Assembly (NCBI RefSeq): GCF_009677585.1
Contig: NZ_WKYV01000010.1
Location: 53,599 to 117,598 of the forward strand
Direction of reading: 5' to 3'
Source of the DNA: Lactonifactor sp. BIOML-A5
GTDB lineage: Bacteria; Bacillota; Clostridia; Lachnospirales; Lachnospiraceae
DNA: 64,000 nucleotides
The position numbers were made by a program, and so were the translations under genes. Within the stretch, counting starts at the first letter, position 1; each line of letters begins with the position of its first letter. Under the pieces are notes generated by a model. The model was not told where the DNA came from. It searched no databases and worked only from the letters and a program-made list of their open reading frames with translations. This document shows positions 63,991 to 64,000 of the stretch, piece by piece.

Positions 63991-64000
63991 AACCTATTAT

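Overview
The window reads as a gut Clostridia (Lachnospiraceae-like) genome segment in which mobile elements are nested. This rests on recognised protein families (DUF4315/4316/4366, TTRAP, TnpW, Cys-rich KTR/VLP, RepA_N, serine recombinases with DUF4368) that typify integrative conjugative elements (ICEs) of that group; the species cannot be fixed from the sequence. No rRNA, tRNA or CRISPR array was seen.

Region 1 (1 to about 20,270) is the right part of a GC-rich ICE, here ICE1; its left end lies outside the window. From left: VirB4 tail, DNA methyltransferase, CHAP hydrolase, DUF4315, DUF4366, topoisomerase III, a 1187-residue anti-restriction fusion, small accessory genes, then MobA/MobC on the other strand, an XRE regulator, an AT-rich cargo (Cys-rich KTR plus a Cfr/RlmN-like 23S rRNA methyltransferase behind a leader-peptide attenuator), a sigma factor, an HTH gene, a structured non-coding block, TnpW and a large serine recombinase. 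Two oriT-like palindromic blocks lie in opposite orientation, one before the anti-restriction gene and one before mobC. ICE1 ends inside a serine recombinase gene of a second element.

Region 2 (about 20,270 to 48,100) is that second, AT-richer ICE2, mostly on the minus strand: three recombinase genes, RepA, ParA/ParB, DUF6870, XRE, YodL, TTRAP, ArdC, DUF5688, topoisomerase III, a thioester/SpaA adhesin, DUF4366, DUF4315, C40 peptidase, replisome organiser, small Cys-rich proteins and two sigma factors. It has been rearranged: RepA is fused to the back half of a recombinase, ParA's front is fused to ParB, the adhesin runs into a recombinase fragment, and no VirB4, VirD4 or relaxase is present. 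Between topoisomerase and adhesin sits a broken copy of an exopolysaccharide (EPS) locus (about 32.0-36.7 kb).

Region 3 (about 48.1-63.9 kb) is the intact counterpart: an HTH-fused UDP-sugar 6-dehydrogenase, a divergent pair made of a metalloprotease-HTH protein and a LexA/S24-type repressor, a UDP-sugar 4-epimerase, a DUF4209/HEPN-like protein, a sugar nucleotidyltransferase, an acetyltransferase, two pairs of FrhB-like/polysaccharide pyruvyl transferase genes and a flippase. The regulatory cassette (repressor, protease, shared operator GCACAA-N5-TTGTGC inside the repressor promoter, HTH-dehydrogenase) occurs twice and is the best candidate here for an undescribed system: an EPS locus apparently controlled by a self-cleaving repressor, a protease partner and a metabolic enzyme carrying its own DNA-binding domain. 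Other strong leads are a non-coding RNA candidate shared by both ICEs, the paired oriT-like blocks, and a common basic C-terminal tail on otherwise unrelated ICE proteins. Several gene joins could also come from misassembly and should be confirmed with long reads.
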